Assembly: GCA_019689955.1 (NCBI GenBank)
Contig: JADGGM010000041.1
Span: forward strand, 1-10,608
Source of the DNA: Gemmatimonadaceae bacterium
GTDB taxonomy: Bacteria; Gemmatimonadota; Gemmatimonadetes; Gemmatimonadales; Gemmatimonadaceae
Length of the DNA stretch: 10,608 nucleotides
Direction of reading: 5' to 3'
Shown here: positions 1-7,147 of the stretch, piece by piece
Position numbering within the stretch: position 1 is the first letter of the stretch
Layout: each line of letters begins with the position of its first letter
The notes under the pieces: model-generated
The model's input: only the letters and a program-made list of their open reading frames with translations
Told to the model about the DNA's origin: nothing
The model's database searches: none
Program-made: the position numbers and the translations under genes

Positions 1-392
1 GTGGTGGGGGGCTGTTGCGCGGGCGCCTTCTGGGCGGGCGCCTGCTGCGCGGGAGTCGCGGGCTCCAGCGGAACCGGCGATTGCGACGACGGCGCCGGGG
101 CCGTCTGAGCCGGCGGCTGCGTCAGCGTCTGGTCGAGCACCGACTTCGGCACGCTCGACCGCTGCCCCATGAGCTGCAGGAGGAACGCGAGCGCGATGAA
201 GATCCCGCCCGTCCACCAGCTCGCCTTGGTCAGCAAGGTGGCGGCCTGACGGGTGCCGACGAACGAGTCCGTCGATGACGCCGCGCCGCCGAACGTGGCG
301 GCCAGCCCGCCCCCCTTCCCCGCCTGAAGCAGCACGGCGCCGATCAGGACGAGGCTATCGATGACGAGCAGAACGAGAATCAGGGTGTACAT
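1..392 (-). CDS. secG: Protein translocase subunit SecG, 3' end cut by window
   Basis: This is the small inner-membrane subunit of the SecYEG protein-export channel. The ATG is at 392 and 130 codons are open to the left edge with no stop, so the C-terminus is missing. The protein begins MYTLILVLLVIDS, a first membrane segment (about residues 2-22). The SecG signature follows: LLQAGKGGGLAATFGG (about 21-36), then a linker and a second membrane segment from SWWTGGIFIALAFLLQLM (about 58-75). After residue about 80 the protein becomes a Pro/Ala/Gln-rich tail with short APAQ-type repeats. Typical SecG is roughly 70-110 residues, so this one is extended. Only a weak GGA lies upstream as a ribosome site. 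It sits 60 bp after tpiA, a neighbour seen in many bacteria. Identification is by the loop motif and topology, and is secure. Confidence 0.93.
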   Translation of the reverse strand, partial: MYTLILVLLVIDSLVLIGAVLLQAGKGGGLAATFGGAASSTDSFVGTRQAATLLTKASWWTGGIFIALAFLLQLMGQRSSVPKSVLDQTLTQPPAQTAPAPSSQSPVPLEPATPAQQAPAQKAPAQQPPT

Positions 393-427
393 CGTGATCC
401 GGTGGTTGGACGTGACCTAAGCGTCGA

Positions 428-456
428 AACGTACGCATGTTACGCGATCGGGTCAA
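428..456 (-). promoter_or_regulatory. Possible sigma70-like promoter for secG
   Basis: Reading the minus strand, TTGACC (456-451, five of six bases of the -35 consensus) is followed by exactly 17 bases and then TACGTT (433-428, three of six but keeping the leading TA and final T). The -35 overlaps the tpiA stop codon. Transcription would start near 420, leaving a leader of about 28 nt before the secG ATG. This tpiA-secG gap is the largest in the window. The match is weak enough to arise by chance, and secG could equally be read through from tpiA. Confidence 0.3.
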
Positions 457-1202
457 GCCCGGACGATGCGCACCCACGTCTCCGGGTCGAGGCTCGCCCC
501 GCCGACGAGGAGCCCGTCGATCTCGGGGGCCGCGAGGAGCTCCGCCGCGTTCTCGGCGTTGACGCTGCCGCCGTACAGAATCGGGACCTCCGCCGCCTTG
601 GGGCCGATCATCTCGCGCAACGACCGGCGGATGGCCGTGTGCACGGCGGTCGCGTCTTCCGGACGCGCGGTGCGCCCGGTCCCGATCGCCCACACGGGCT
701 CGTACGCGATCACCATGTTCGCGATCTGCGACGGCTCGAGCCGGCTCACGCCCGTCTTGAACTGCCGGAGGACGACGGCCTGCGTGGCGTTGCGCTCGCG
801 CTCATCGAGCCGCTCCCCCACGCAGAGCATGGGGATGAGCCCTGCCTTGCACGCGGCCGCGCACTTGCGCGCGGTGACCTCGTCGGTGTCGCCGAAGTAC
901 TGGCGGCGCTCGGAGTGCCCCACGAGCGCGACCTTCGCCCCGGCGTCGCGTGCCATGGGGGCCGAGGTCTCGCCGGTGAAGGCCCCCTTCTCCTCCCAGT
1001 ACACGTTCTGGACGCCCACCAGGATCTCCGGCCGCTCGCGCAGCGCGAACCCGGCAATCGCGAGCGAGACCGCGGGGGGGAAGAAGATCACGGTGCGGCT
1101 CGGGTCTTCGGGGTACGCGGCGAGGAATCGCTGCAAGTAGGCCCGCGTCTCCTGCGGGCCGTTGTGCATCTTCCAGTTCGCGGCGAAGACGGGCTTCTGC
1201 AT
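453..1202 (-). CDS. tpiA: Triosephosphate isomerase
   Basis: This cytoplasmic glycolytic enzyme interconverts dihydroxyacetone phosphate and glyceraldehyde 3-phosphate. The 249-residue product has the normal TIM-barrel length. From the ATG at 1202, the substrate-binding Asn9 and Lys11 lie in ANWKMH. The catalytic His96 is in GHSERR, the catalytic Glu168 in AYEPVWAIGTG, which also begins the flexible loop 6, and the phosphate-binding YGGSV is at about 210-214 with GG near 234-235. All key residues are present. The ATG shares one base with the pgk stop (TGATG), which implies translational coupling. A TTG just one codon upstream (1205) is possible, but the strong Shine-Dalgarno at 1218-1211 is better spaced for 1202. 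It is the last of the gap-pgk-tpiA glycolytic set. Confidence 0.98.
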   Translation of the reverse strand: MQKPVFAANWKMHNGPQETRAYLQRFLAAYPEDPSRTVIFFPPAVSLAIAGFALRERPEILVGVQNVYWEEKGAFTGETSAPMARDAGAKVALVGHSERRQYFGDTDEVTARKCAAACKAGLIPMLCVGERLDERERNATQAVVLRQFKTGVSRLEPSQIANMVIAYEPVWAIGTGRTARPEDATAVHTAIRRSLREMIGPKAAEVPILYGGSVNAENAAELLAAPEIDGLLVGGASLDPETWVRIVRA

Positions 1203-2413
1203 CAATGGCTCCCCTCCCGCTCATCGAGCGCGGCGACGCCGGGGAGCTCCTTCCCCTCCAGGAACTCCAGCGACGCACCGCCTCCGGTGGACACGTGGCT
1301 CATCCGCGATGCCAGCCCCATCGCCTCCACCGCGGCCGCCGAATCCCCCCCGCCGACGATCGTCGTGGCGCCGGCCGCGGTGGCGCGTGCGAGCGCTTCG
1401 GCAACGGCGCGCGTGCCGGCATCGAAGGGGGGCGTCTCGAACACGCCCATGGGGCCGTTCCACACTACGGTCTTCGCCGCCACGATCTCGCGCGCGAAGC
1501 GCTCGGTGGTGCGCGGGCCCACGTCGAACATCGCTTCCCCCGCCGGGATCGCGTTGCGCGCGACCACGTGCGCGGCGCCGCCGGCATCGAGCGCAGGGGC
1601 GACGACGGCGTCTTCCGGGAGGACGAGCTTCTCCCCGCCGCGCGCGAGGAGCGCTTTCGCCATGTCCACGCGATCGGGCTCGACGAGCGACTTCCCGGTC
1701 TCGAGCCCCATCGCCTTGAAGAACGTGCACGCCATCGCGCCGCCGATGAGGAGGCGGTCGACCTTGGGGAGGAGCTGCTCGATCACGTCGATCTTCCCCG
1801 AGATCTTGGCGCCGCCGAGCACGGCGACGAACGGGCGCTGCGGGGCCGCGAGCGCGTCGCCCAGGTAGCGGAGCTCCTTCTCCATGAGGAGCCCGGCGAC
1901 CGCGGGGTGGAGGTGGTGCGCCACCCCTTCGGTCGACGCATGCGCACGGTGCGCGGAGCCGAAGGCGTCGTTCACGTAGAAGTCCCCGAGCTCGGCCAGC
2001 TCGCGGGCGAGCACCTCGTCGTTCTTCTCCTCGCCGTCGAGGAAGCGCGTGTTCTCGAGGAGGACGATCGTCCCGGGCGCGGCGTCCTCGGTGGCCTTGA
2101 GCGCCTCATCGCTGTCGGTGGTCTCGACGAAGGTCACCGGGTGCGTGGTGAGCGTGGCGAGGTGGCGGGCGACGGGGTCGAGCGAGTACTTGGCTTCGGG
2201 CTTCCCCTTGGGGCGGCCGAGGTGCGAGAGGAGGACGACGGTGCGCACCCCGCGCTCGAACAGCGCGTCGATGGTCGGGAGCGCGGCGCGGATGCGCGTG
2301 TCGTCGGTCACGCGCTGCTCGGCGTCGAGCGGCACGTTGAAGTCGACGCGGACGAGCGCGCGCTTGCCGCGCACTTCGGCGTCGGTGAGGTCGCGGATGG
2401 TTTTCTTCGGCAT
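1202..2413 (-). CDS. pgk: Phosphoglycerate kinase
   Basis: This enzyme transfers phosphate from 1,3-bisphosphoglycerate to ADP, the first ATP-yielding step of glycolysis, and acts in the cytoplasm. The 403-residue product has normal bacterial length. N-domain substrate motifs are RVDFNVPL (22-29, with Asp24 and Asn26), SHLGRP (63-68), LLENTRF (118-124) and [10 protein letters not shown] (151-160). The nucleotide-domain motifs are GGAKISGK (200-207), WNGPMGVFE (318-326), GGGDSAAAV (354-362) and [14 protein letters not shown] (375-388). All the expected motifs are there. The ATG at 2413 shares one base with the stop of the upstream small membrane gene (TGATG). No clear Shine-Dalgarno precedes it, so translation is probably coupled. 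Its own stop overlaps the tpiA start in the same one-base manner. It lies directly in the pathway with gap upstream and tpiA downstream. Confidence 0.98.
   Translation of the reverse strand: MPKKTIRDLTDAEVRGKRALVRVDFNVPLDAEQRVTDDTRIRAALPTIDALFERGVRTVVLLSHLGRPKGKPEAKYSLDPVARHLATLTTHPVTFVETTDSDEALKATEDAAPGTIVLLENTRFLDGEEKNDEVLARELAELGDFYVNDAFGSAHRAHASTEGVAHHLHPAVAGLLMEKELRYLGDALAAPQRPFVAVLGGAKISGKIDVIEQLLPKVDRLLIGGAMACTFFKAMGLETGKSLVEPDRVDMAKALLARGGEKLVLPEDAVVAPALDAGGAAHVVARNAIPAGEAMFDVGPRTTERFAREIVAAKTVVWNGPMGVFETPPFDAGTRAVAEALARATAAGATTIVGGGDSAAAVEAMGLASRMSHVSTGGGASLEFLEGKELPGVAALDEREGSH
1211..1218 (-). promoter_or_regulatory. Strong ribosome binding site of tpiA
   Basis: The minus strand reads GGGAGGGG inside the last codons of pgk, eight bases before the tpiA ATG at 1202. 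This spacing favours the ATG over the TTG one codon upstream. It is among the strongest Shine-Dalgarno matches in the window, so tpiA may initiate on its own as well as by coupling to pgk. Confidence 0.7.
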
Positions 2414-2682
2414 CAGGATCGTGTATCGCGCCGCGCGCGGTAGCGCCAGTAGCTCCAGGCGACCACGGCCACGCCGACGACGAGGAGCGCGGCGCCGGCG
2501 CGCGCGATGTTCCAGTAGAAGGTCGTTTGGGCGACGGCCGTGCGCCCCGCCCCCGAAACCGGGTGCGCCGCCTGGCGGCGCAGCCCGAGGAACCCATAGC
2601 CCCACACCACCGCCCCGGCCACCACGATCGCCGTGGCGGCCAGGTCACGGAGTCGATCGGCGCGGCTCGCGCGCCGCGTCAC
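2413..2682 (-). CDS. Small two-TM membrane protein, unknown function
   Basis: I do not recognise this 89-residue protein. The GTG at 2682 overlaps the gap stop codon (CTGTGA) and the stop at 2415-2413 overlaps the pgk ATG, so it fills the gap-pgk interval exactly. It has a basic N-terminus ([12 protein letters not shown]) and a hydrophobic segment at about 14-34 ([17 protein letters not shown]). A polar stretch at about 35-56 follows, then a second hydrophobic segment at about 59-79 ([19 protein letters not shown]) and a basic tail (YRARRDTRS). Both ends being basic suggests a hairpin with both termini in the cytoplasm. There is no signal peptide cleavage site or catalytic motif. No Shine-Dalgarno is visible before the GTG, so it is probably translated by ribosomes finishing gap. 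The two-TM pattern and exact overlaps argue for a real gene. The function is unknown, and its link to glycolysis is positional only. Confidence 0.75.
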   Translation of the reverse strand: MTRRASRADRLRDLAATAIVVAGAVVWGYGFLGLRRQAAHPVSGAGRTAVAQTTFYWNIARAGAALLVVGVAVVAWSYWRYRARRDTRS

Positions 2683-3692
2683 AGTCGGGCGCCGACATAG
2701 CGGATCAGGTCCACGCAGCGCGAGGCGTACCCCCACTCGTTGTCGTACCACCCGCACACCTTGACGAGCGTCCCGTCGATCACGTTGGTGCTCTTCGCGT
2801 CGAGGATGCAGGAGGCCGGGTTGCCGATGTAGTCGGACGAGACCAGCTCGTCCTCCGAGACGGTGAGGAAGCCGGCCAGCGGCCCCTCGGCGGCGGCCTT
2901 GCGGAACGCCGCGTTCACTTCATCGATCGTCGTCGGCCGCTCCACGACCGCCACGAGGTCGGTGAACGAGACGTCGGGGGTGGGGACGCGGATCGACATC
3001 CCGTCGATCTTCCCCTTCACCTCGGGGATGACGAGCGAGGTGGCCTTGGCGGCGCCGGTGGTCGTGGGGATCATCGAGACCGCGGCCGCGCGGGCGCGGC
3101 GCAGGTCCTTGTGCGGGAGGTCGAGGACCTGCTGGTCGTTGGTGTAGCTGTGCACGGTGGTCATCGACCCGCGCACGAAGCCGAACGCGTCGCGCACGAC
3201 CTTCACCATCGGCACGAGGCAGTTGGTCGTGCACGAGGCGTTGGAGATGATCGTGTGCTTGGCGGGGTCGTACTTGTCGGCGTTGACGCCGAGGACGATG
3301 GTGATGTCCTCCCCCTTGGCGGGGGCCGAGATGATGACCTTCTTGGCGCCGGCGGCCACGTGCTTGCGCGCGTCCTCGGCCTTCGTGAAGCGGCCGGTGG
3401 ACTCGAGGACGATGTCCACGCCGAGCTCCTTCCAGGGGAGGGCGGCGGGGTCCTTCTCGGAGAAGACGCGGAGCTCGTCACCGTCGATGCAGATCGTCCC
3501 GTCGCCGTGCGAGACGTCGCCGCGGAAGGTGCGGTGGACGGAGTCGTACTTGAAGAGGTGCGCGAGGGTGCGTGTGTCGGTGAGGTCGTTGACCGCGACG
3601 AAGTCGATGTCGGAGACTCCCTGCTCCTTGGCGGCCCGCACCACCTGCCGCCCGATCCGGCCGAAACCGTTGATCCCAACGCGAATTGCCAT
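2679..3692 (-). CDS. gap: Glyceraldehyde-3-phosphate dehydrogenase, type I, NAD-type
   Basis: This enzyme oxidises and phosphorylates glyceraldehyde 3-phosphate to 1,3-bisphosphoglycerate, which the nearby pgk product then uses. The product is 337 residues, the usual length. The Rossmann NAD-binding motif [10 protein letters not shown] starts the protein (6-15), and VAVND has Asp36 at the position usually associated with NAD preference. The active site SNASCTTNC carries the nucleophile Cys154, and HSYTNDQ the general base His181. [12 protein letters not shown] (192-203) and GWYDNEWGY (314-322) are further family signatures. The ATG at 3692 lies 21 bp after comF and is preceded by an AGGAG. 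Its stop overlaps the start of the small membrane gene. It is probably the main glycolytic GAPDH, though a second copy elsewhere in the genome cannot be excluded. Confidence 0.98.
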   Translation of the reverse strand: MAIRVGINGFGRIGRQVVRAAKEQGVSDIDFVAVNDLTDTRTLAHLFKYDSVHRTFRGDVSHGDGTICIDGDELRVFSEKDPAALPWKELGVDIVLESTGRFTKAEDARKHVAAGAKKVIISAPAKGEDITIVLGVNADKYDPAKHTIISNASCTTNCLVPMVKVVRDAFGFVRGSMTTVHSYTNDQQVLDLPHKDLRRARAAAVSMIPTTTGAAKATSLVIPEVKGKIDGMSIRVPTPDVSFTDLVAVVERPTTIDEVNAAFRKAAAEGPLAGFLTVSEDELVSSDYIGNPASCILDAKSTNVIDGTLVKVCGWYDNEWGYASRCVDLIRYVGARL

Positions 3693-3704
3693 GTGCTCGT
3701 TGCA

Positions 3705-3709
3705 CTCCT
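3705..3709 (-). promoter_or_regulatory. Ribosome binding site of gap
   Basis: The minus strand reads AGGAG in the 21-bp comF-gap interval, 12 bases before the gap ATG. The spacing is longer than ideal. It indicates that gap initiates independently rather than by stop-start overlap like the genes before it. Confidence 0.5.
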
Positions 3710-3713
3710 GTGG

Positions 3714-4481
3714 TTAGGTGCGGTCGCCGACAGCGGGCGCCCGTCCGAAGGTCACGATGCTGATGATCCGCGCTCCGGCGTCGAACAGCGTGGTCGCGCA
3801 CGCGACGAGCGTCGCGCCGGTGGTGATCACGTCGTCCACGAGGACGATGTGGGCCCCGCGGAGGCGCGGGGCGGTTCCGGGCGCTGCACGGAACGCGCCG
3901 GAAACGTTGTGCCGCCTCTGGTCTGGTGTCAACCGGGTTTGGCTCACGGTCGCTCGGGTCCGCTCGAGGCACCGGGGCCACACGGGGAGGTGCCAGCGCG
4001 CGCCGAGCGCGTGCGCGAGGAGCGCGCTCTGGTTGTAGCCGCGCTCGCGTTCGCGCACCGGGGCGAGCGGGACCGGGACGAGCGCCGCCCGTTCTTCGAT
4101 CACGTCGCGCGGCCACGCGAGGCGCGCCATGCGATCGGCCATCCCCTCGGCCGCGGCGCGCCACCCGCCGTACTTGAGCGCGTGCACGATCGCGCCGCCG
4201 GTGCGTCCGGGGATCCAGCACACCGAGCGCGCCGCGCGCACGAAGGGGGGGAGGAGGTCGCACCAGGCGCACCGCTCGCGCCGCATCGGGTGCCCGCACC
4301 GCTCGCAGCGCGGGTGCGGGAGCTCGTGCAGCCGCGCCCAGCACCGGCCGCAGACGACGCCACGGTTCCCGCTCTCCACGAGGCGGTCGCACGCGACGCA
4401 GGCGCGCGGGAGGAGGAGGTCGAGGAGCGCGGCGCCGGCGCTCCTCGCGGCGGCGAGCGGGCGGGAAGCGATGAGGGTCAT
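3714..4481 (-). CDS. comF: ComF family protein: zinc-finger plus phosphoribosyltransferase domain
   Basis: ComF proteins help natural transformation in competent species, probably on the cytoplasmic side of DNA uptake, but are found widely in bacteria not known to be competent. The 255-residue product has an N-terminal cysteine-rich part with four CxxC-type pairs: Cys28/31, 44/47, 59/62 and 71/74. This is the usual double-zinc arrangement. LKYGG (102-106), VPVPL (135-139), RGYNQS (147-152) and QTRLTPDQRRHNVSGAF (181-197) are family blocks. VLVDDVITTGAT (213-224) is the PRPP-binding loop of type I phosphoribosyltransferases. The ATG at 4481 overlaps the aroE stop by 4 nt (ATGA). The TAA stop lies 21 bp before gap. 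The family call is strong. A role in competence here is inference from the family only, as no other uptake gene is in the window. Confidence 0.93.
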   Translation of the reverse strand: MTLIASRPLAAARSAGAALLDLLLPRACVACDRLVESGNRGVVCGRCWARLHELPHPRCERCGHPMRRERCAWCDLLPPFVRAARSVCWIPGRTGGAIVHALKYGGWRAAAEGMADRMARLAWPRDVIEERAALVPVPLAPVRERERGYNQSALLAHALGARWHLPVWPRCLERTRATVSQTRLTPDQRRHNVSGAFRAAPGTAPRLRGAHIVLVDDVITTGATLVACATTLFDAGARIISIVTFGRAPAVGDRT

Positions 4482-5308
4482 GACGCGAGACGCTCCGCCA
4501 GCGCGTTCCACATCACGTCGCGCGGCGCGGGGACGCCGAACCACCGCTCGAACGCCGCCGCCCCTTGCTCCACGAGCATCCCCGCCCCGTCGGCCGCGCG
4601 GAGGCCGCGCGCGCGCGCGGCGCGCACCCCCGCGGTCTCCCCCGGGCGATAGACGAGATCGAGCACGGCCGCGGTGCGTGGGATCGCCTCGACCGGCACC
4701 GGGTGCACGTCGTCCGCGAGCCCGACCGACGTCGCGTTCACCACCAGCCCGCATCCGGCGACCGCGCGCACCGGGTCGTCGGCGGTGCCGCGGACGACGG
4801 TGGCGAAGCGGCGGGCGAGGCGGTCGCGCCGCGCCGGGGTGCGATTGTAGAGAATCGTGGTACAGTTGGGCCACTGCTCGATCGCGGTGAGCACCGCCGC
4901 CGCCGCGCCGCCCGCGCCGAGCACGGCGATCGTCAGGTCGCGCGGCGGGGCGTCGCCGCCCAGGAGCTGTCGGGCGAGGCTCGCGAACCCGGCAACGTCG
5001 GTGTTGTCCCCGATGAGCGCGCCCGCTTCCACCCAGAAGGTGTTCACCGCCCCGGCGCGCTCCGCCAGGGGGGTGCGGGACGCACACAGCGCGGCGACGG
5101 CCTCCTTGTGTGGCACGGTCACGTTCCCCGCCGCGCCTTCGGCGATGAGCGCGCGCACGCAGCCGTCGAGCGCCTCGAGGGGGACATCGAGCGCCTCGTA
5201 GCGCGCGGGGATGCCGGCGTGCTGCAGGGCCGCGTTCTGGAAGACCGGTGAGAGCGAATGGCGAACGGGGTGGCCGAGCAGGACGAGACGGCTCGGGCGC
5301 GGCGTCAT
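4478..5308 (-). CDS. aroE: Shikimate dehydrogenase (NADP+)
   Basis: This enzyme reduces 3-dehydroshikimate to shikimate, the fourth step of the pathway to aromatic amino acids. The 276-residue product has AroE-typical length. The shikimate-binding HSLSP gives Ser18 and Ser20. NVTVPHK provides the catalytic Lys68 and DNTD the partner Asp104. The nucleotide loop is VLGAGGAAAAV (129-139) and is followed by YNRTPAR (154-160), the Asn-Arg-Thr pattern associated with NADP preference. NATSVGL (191-197) and a C-terminal GAGMLVEQGAAAFERWFG complete the family signatures. The ATG at 5308 overlaps the preceding phosphatase stop by 4 nt, and its own stop overlaps the comF start in the same way. No strong ribosome site is visible, which is consistent with coupled translation. 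A frame open further upstream is dismissed because it lies inside the phosphatase gene. Confidence 0.97.
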   Translation of the reverse strand: MTPRPSRLVLLGHPVRHSLSPVFQNAALQHAGIPARYEALDVPLEALDGCVRALIAEGAAGNVTVPHKEAVAALCASRTPLAERAGAVNTFWVEAGALIGDNTDVAGFASLARQLLGGDAPPRDLTIAVLGAGGAAAAVLTAIEQWPNCTTILYNRTPARRDRLARRFATVVRGTADDPVRAVAGCGLVVNATSVGLADDVHPVPVEAIPRTAAVLDLVYRPGETAGVRAARARGLRAADGAGMLVEQGAAAFERWFGVPAPRDVMWNALAERLAS

Positions 5309-5784
5309 GACACGCCGGGCGCGCGCTCCGCCGCGATGCGGTCGAACACGCGATTCAGCTCGCGCTCCAGCTCGTCGTACGTCTCGCGGTACAGCTCCAG
5401 CTCGCCGCCGAACGGGTCCCCGATCGGGCGGTCGCTCGCGCCGCGCGAGGCGTACGTCGTGATGAGGAACGTCTTCCCCTTCCCGCCGAGCGCTTCCACG
5501 CGCTCGGTGTGGTGCGGCCCCATGGTGAGCACGAGGTCGTACTGCTCGAGCAGCTCGCGCGTGAGGAGGCGCGCCTGGTGCGACGAGATGTCCGTGTCCC
5601 GCTCCATCGCGACGAGGAGCGCGCCGTCGGACGCGGGGGCCTGCTCCCAGGCCGCGGTCCCCGCGCTCGCGACCTCGATGTTGGTCAGCCCGCGCTCCTG
5701 TACGATCTTGCGCGCGATGGCCTCGGCCATGGCGCTGCGGCACGTGTTGCCGGTGCACACGAACAGGATTCTCATAGGCGTCAT
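5305..5784 (-). CDS. ywlE: Low-molecular-weight phosphatase, YwlE-type (probable protein-arginine phosphatase)
   Basis: This cytoplasmic 159-residue phosphatase belongs to the low-molecular-weight protein-tyrosine-phosphatase fold. The P-loop VCTGNTCRSAMAEA gives nucleophile Cys10 and Arg16 (C-x5-R), and DPFGG gives the general acid Asp123. The P-loop has Thr14 in CTGNTCRS, where tyrosine phosphatases usually have Ile (CxGNICRS). In Bacillus YwlE the equivalent threonine selects phosphoarginine, so arginine phosphatase is my preferred reading. The other options are a tyrosine phosphatase or an arsenate-reductase-like protein. The upstream neighbour is tsaC/ywlC, and in Bacillus subtilis ywlC and ywlE are also close. 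The ATG at 5784 overlaps the tsaC stop by 4 nt and follows GGAG. An ATG three codons later (5775) is an alternative start. Confidence 0.88.
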   Translation of the reverse strand: MTPMRILFVCTGNTCRSAMAEAIARKIVQERGLTNIEVASAGTAAWEQAPASDGALLVAMERDTDISSHQARLLTRELLEQYDLVLTMGPHHTERVEALGGKGKTFLITTYASRGASDRPIGDPFGGELELYRETYDELERELNRVFDRIAAERAPGVS

Positions 5785-6452
5785 ACATCTCCGATGAGGT
5801 CGGGCACGCTCTCGCGCAGCGTCGCCGACGAGATCGCCCCCGGGCGGATGACTCGCGGCCGACGCCCCATGCAATCTACAACTGTCGACGGCGGCGAGGG
5901 GGTGAGCCGGCCGCCGTCGAGCACCCGGAGGAGCCCTTGCCGGATCGCCGGGCCCCATTGCTCCTCGATCTCCGCCGCCGACATGGCCGGAGGGGACCCC
6001 GGGCGGTTGGCGCTCGTCGAGGTGATCGGCTCGCCGTAGGCGAGCAGGAGGCGCGCCAGCGCCGGGTGCGAGGTCCACCGGACCGCGATCCCCCCCTCGG
6101 GGCCGCGGAGCCGCTCCGGGAGACGTCGTTCGCCCCCCGGGAGCACGAGGGTGAGCGGGCCAGGCCAGTGGCGCGCGGCGAGGTGCGCCGCGTACCCCGT
6201 CAGCCGGAGATCGAGCCGCGCCACCATCTCGCTCGACGCCACGAGGACGAGGAACGGCTTCCCGGGCGGGCGCGACTTGAGCGCGATGAGCGCGTCGACC
6301 GACTCCTGGTCCGTGGCCCCGCCGAAGCCGTAGACGGTCTCGGTGGGATAGGCGAGGACGCGGCGCGCGTTGAGGTGGGCGATGGTCCCCGCGAGCGAGG
6401 CGTCGATCTCCGCCGGCGACCAGAAGGGGACGGCGAGCGGAGCGACCGTCAT
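5781..6452 (-). CDS. tsaC: Threonylcarbamoyl-AMP synthase (TsaC/Sua5/YwlC family)
   Basis: This enzyme makes threonylcarbamoyl-adenylate from threonine, bicarbonate and ATP, the first step of the t6A37 modification of ANN-decoding tRNAs. The 223-residue product covers the YrdC domain only. There is no extra Sua5 C-terminal domain, so it is the short TsaC/YwlC form. Visible motifs are YPTETVYGFG (35-44), KSRPPGKPF (59-67), WPGPLTLVLP (96-105), GIAVRW (121-126), TSTSAN (144-149), STVVD (189-193) and VIRPG (201-205). All are characteristic of the family. The ATG at 6452 overlaps the ispD stop by 4 nt and the TGA overlaps the phosphatase start by 4 nt. Open frame upstream of 6452 is a shadow of ispD. 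Its partners TsaB, TsaD and TsaE are not in the window. Confidence 0.95.
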   Translation of the reverse strand: MTVAPLAVPFWSPAEIDASLAGTIAHLNARRVLAYPTETVYGFGGATDQESVDALIALKSRPPGKPFLVLVASSEMVARLDLRLTGYAAHLAARHWPGPLTLVLPGGERRLPERLRGPEGGIAVRWTSHPALARLLLAYGEPITSTSANRPGSPPAMSAAEIEEQWGPAIRQGLLRVLDGGRLTPSPPSTVVDCMGRRPRVIRPGAISSATLRESVPDLIGDV

Positions 6453-7147
6453 TCCGCGCGCACCGCCAGCGCCTCGAGGCGCGCGAAGTCTTCCTCCTCG
6501 GTCACCTTCATCCCGAGCTCGCTCCCCCGCACGACAACCACCGGGAGCCCGAGGCGCTCGCAGAGCGCGGCGTCGTCGGTGGCGCTGACGCCGGCGGCGC
6601 GCGCGTCGGCGTACGCGCGCTCGATCATGTCGCGGGGGAAGGCCTGCGGCGTCTGTGCGCGCCAGAGGCGCTCGCGGCTCACGGTGCGCACGATGCGCCC
6701 GGTGTCGTCGACTTCCTTGAGCGTGTCGACGACGGGGAGCGCGGCGACGGCGCCGTGCCCGCGCCGCGCTTCGGCGATCACGCGGTCGATGGTCGCCGCG
6801 TCGGCGAGCGGGCGCGCGGCGTCGTGCACGACGACGATCTCCACGCCGAGCGGGAGGTCGGTGAGCCCGTTGTACACCGAGTCGCCGCGCTCCCGCCCGC
6901 CGACGGAGACGAGGAGGCGGTCGAGGTCGCACTGGAAGAGCCAGGGGGGCGGGTCCCCGGCGTGCGAACGCGGGAGCACGCACACGACGATCGCCACGTC
7001 GGAACGCTCCATGAAGCGCTGCACGCTGTGCAGGAGCATCGGCTTCCCGGCGATCCAGCGGAACTGCTTGAGCTCCGGGCTCCCGGTGCGCGTCCCCGAG
7101 CCGCCGGCCACGATCACTACCCCCACGTCGCGTGTCACGTTCGTCAT
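6449..7147 (-). CDS. ispD: 2-C-methyl-D-erythritol 4-phosphate cytidylyltransferase
   Basis: This enzyme transfers CMP from CTP to MEP, the third step of the non-mevalonate route to isoprenoids, so this organism probably makes isoprenoids by that route. The 232-residue product has the expected length. The CTP-binding loop is VIVAGGSGTR (11-20), followed by Lys27 in ELKQF and AGKPML (33-38). GGRERGDSV (83-91), VHDAARP (107-113), QTPQAF (165-170), TDDA (190-193) and MKVT with Lys214 (213-216) complete the family motifs. The ATG at 7147 overlaps the radA stop by 4 nt, and its stop overlaps the tsaC start by 4 nt. IspF, often the next gene or a fusion partner, is not adjacent. The pairing with radA recalls the radA-disA-ispD neighbourhood of some Gram-positives, but disA is absent here. 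Confidence 0.97.
   Translation of the reverse strand: MTNVTRDVGVVIVAGGSGTRTGSPELKQFRWIAGKPMLLHSVQRFMERSDVAIVVCVLPRSHAGDPPPWLFQCDLDRLLVSVGGRERGDSVYNGLTDLPLGVEIVVVHDAARPLADAATIDRVIAEARRGHGAVAALPVVDTLKEVDDTGRIVRTVSRERLWRAQTPQAFPRDMIERAYADARAAGVSATDDAALCERLGLPVVVVRGSELGMKVTEEEDFARLEALAVRAE

Noticed and set aside
15..278. A plus-strand open frame at the left edge (87 codons, Arg-rich)
   Set aside because: It is the antisense of secG, whose membrane segments and loop motif are clear in the minus-strand frame.
435..465. A short inverted repeat (CGGG, five bases, CCCG) at the end of tpiA as a terminator
   Set aside because: The stem is only four base pairs and no U-run follows.
3904..3932. A perfect TTGACA on the minus strand inside comF, about 235 bp upstream of gap, as an internal promoter
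   Set aside because: The hexamer at the right distance is CAACGT, a poor -10. The TTGACA encodes conserved ComF residues (Leu-Thr in QTRLTPDQ), so it is explained by coding.
2049..4652. An 867-codon open frame on the plus strand, antisense to pgk, the small membrane gene, gap and comF
   Set aside because: Its translation is low-complexity Arg/Gly/Ala/Asp/Val-rich text without any family motif. It runs opposite to four well-supported genes. Long antisense frames are expected when third codon positions are nearly all G or C.
4482..5087. An upstream extension of the comF frame by about 200 codons
   Set aside because: The extension lies within aroE, reads as Arg/Gly/Ala-rich nonsense, and the ATG at 4481 with its ATGA overlap gives a normal-length ComF. 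The same reasoning removes extensions of aroE, the phosphatase and tsaC.
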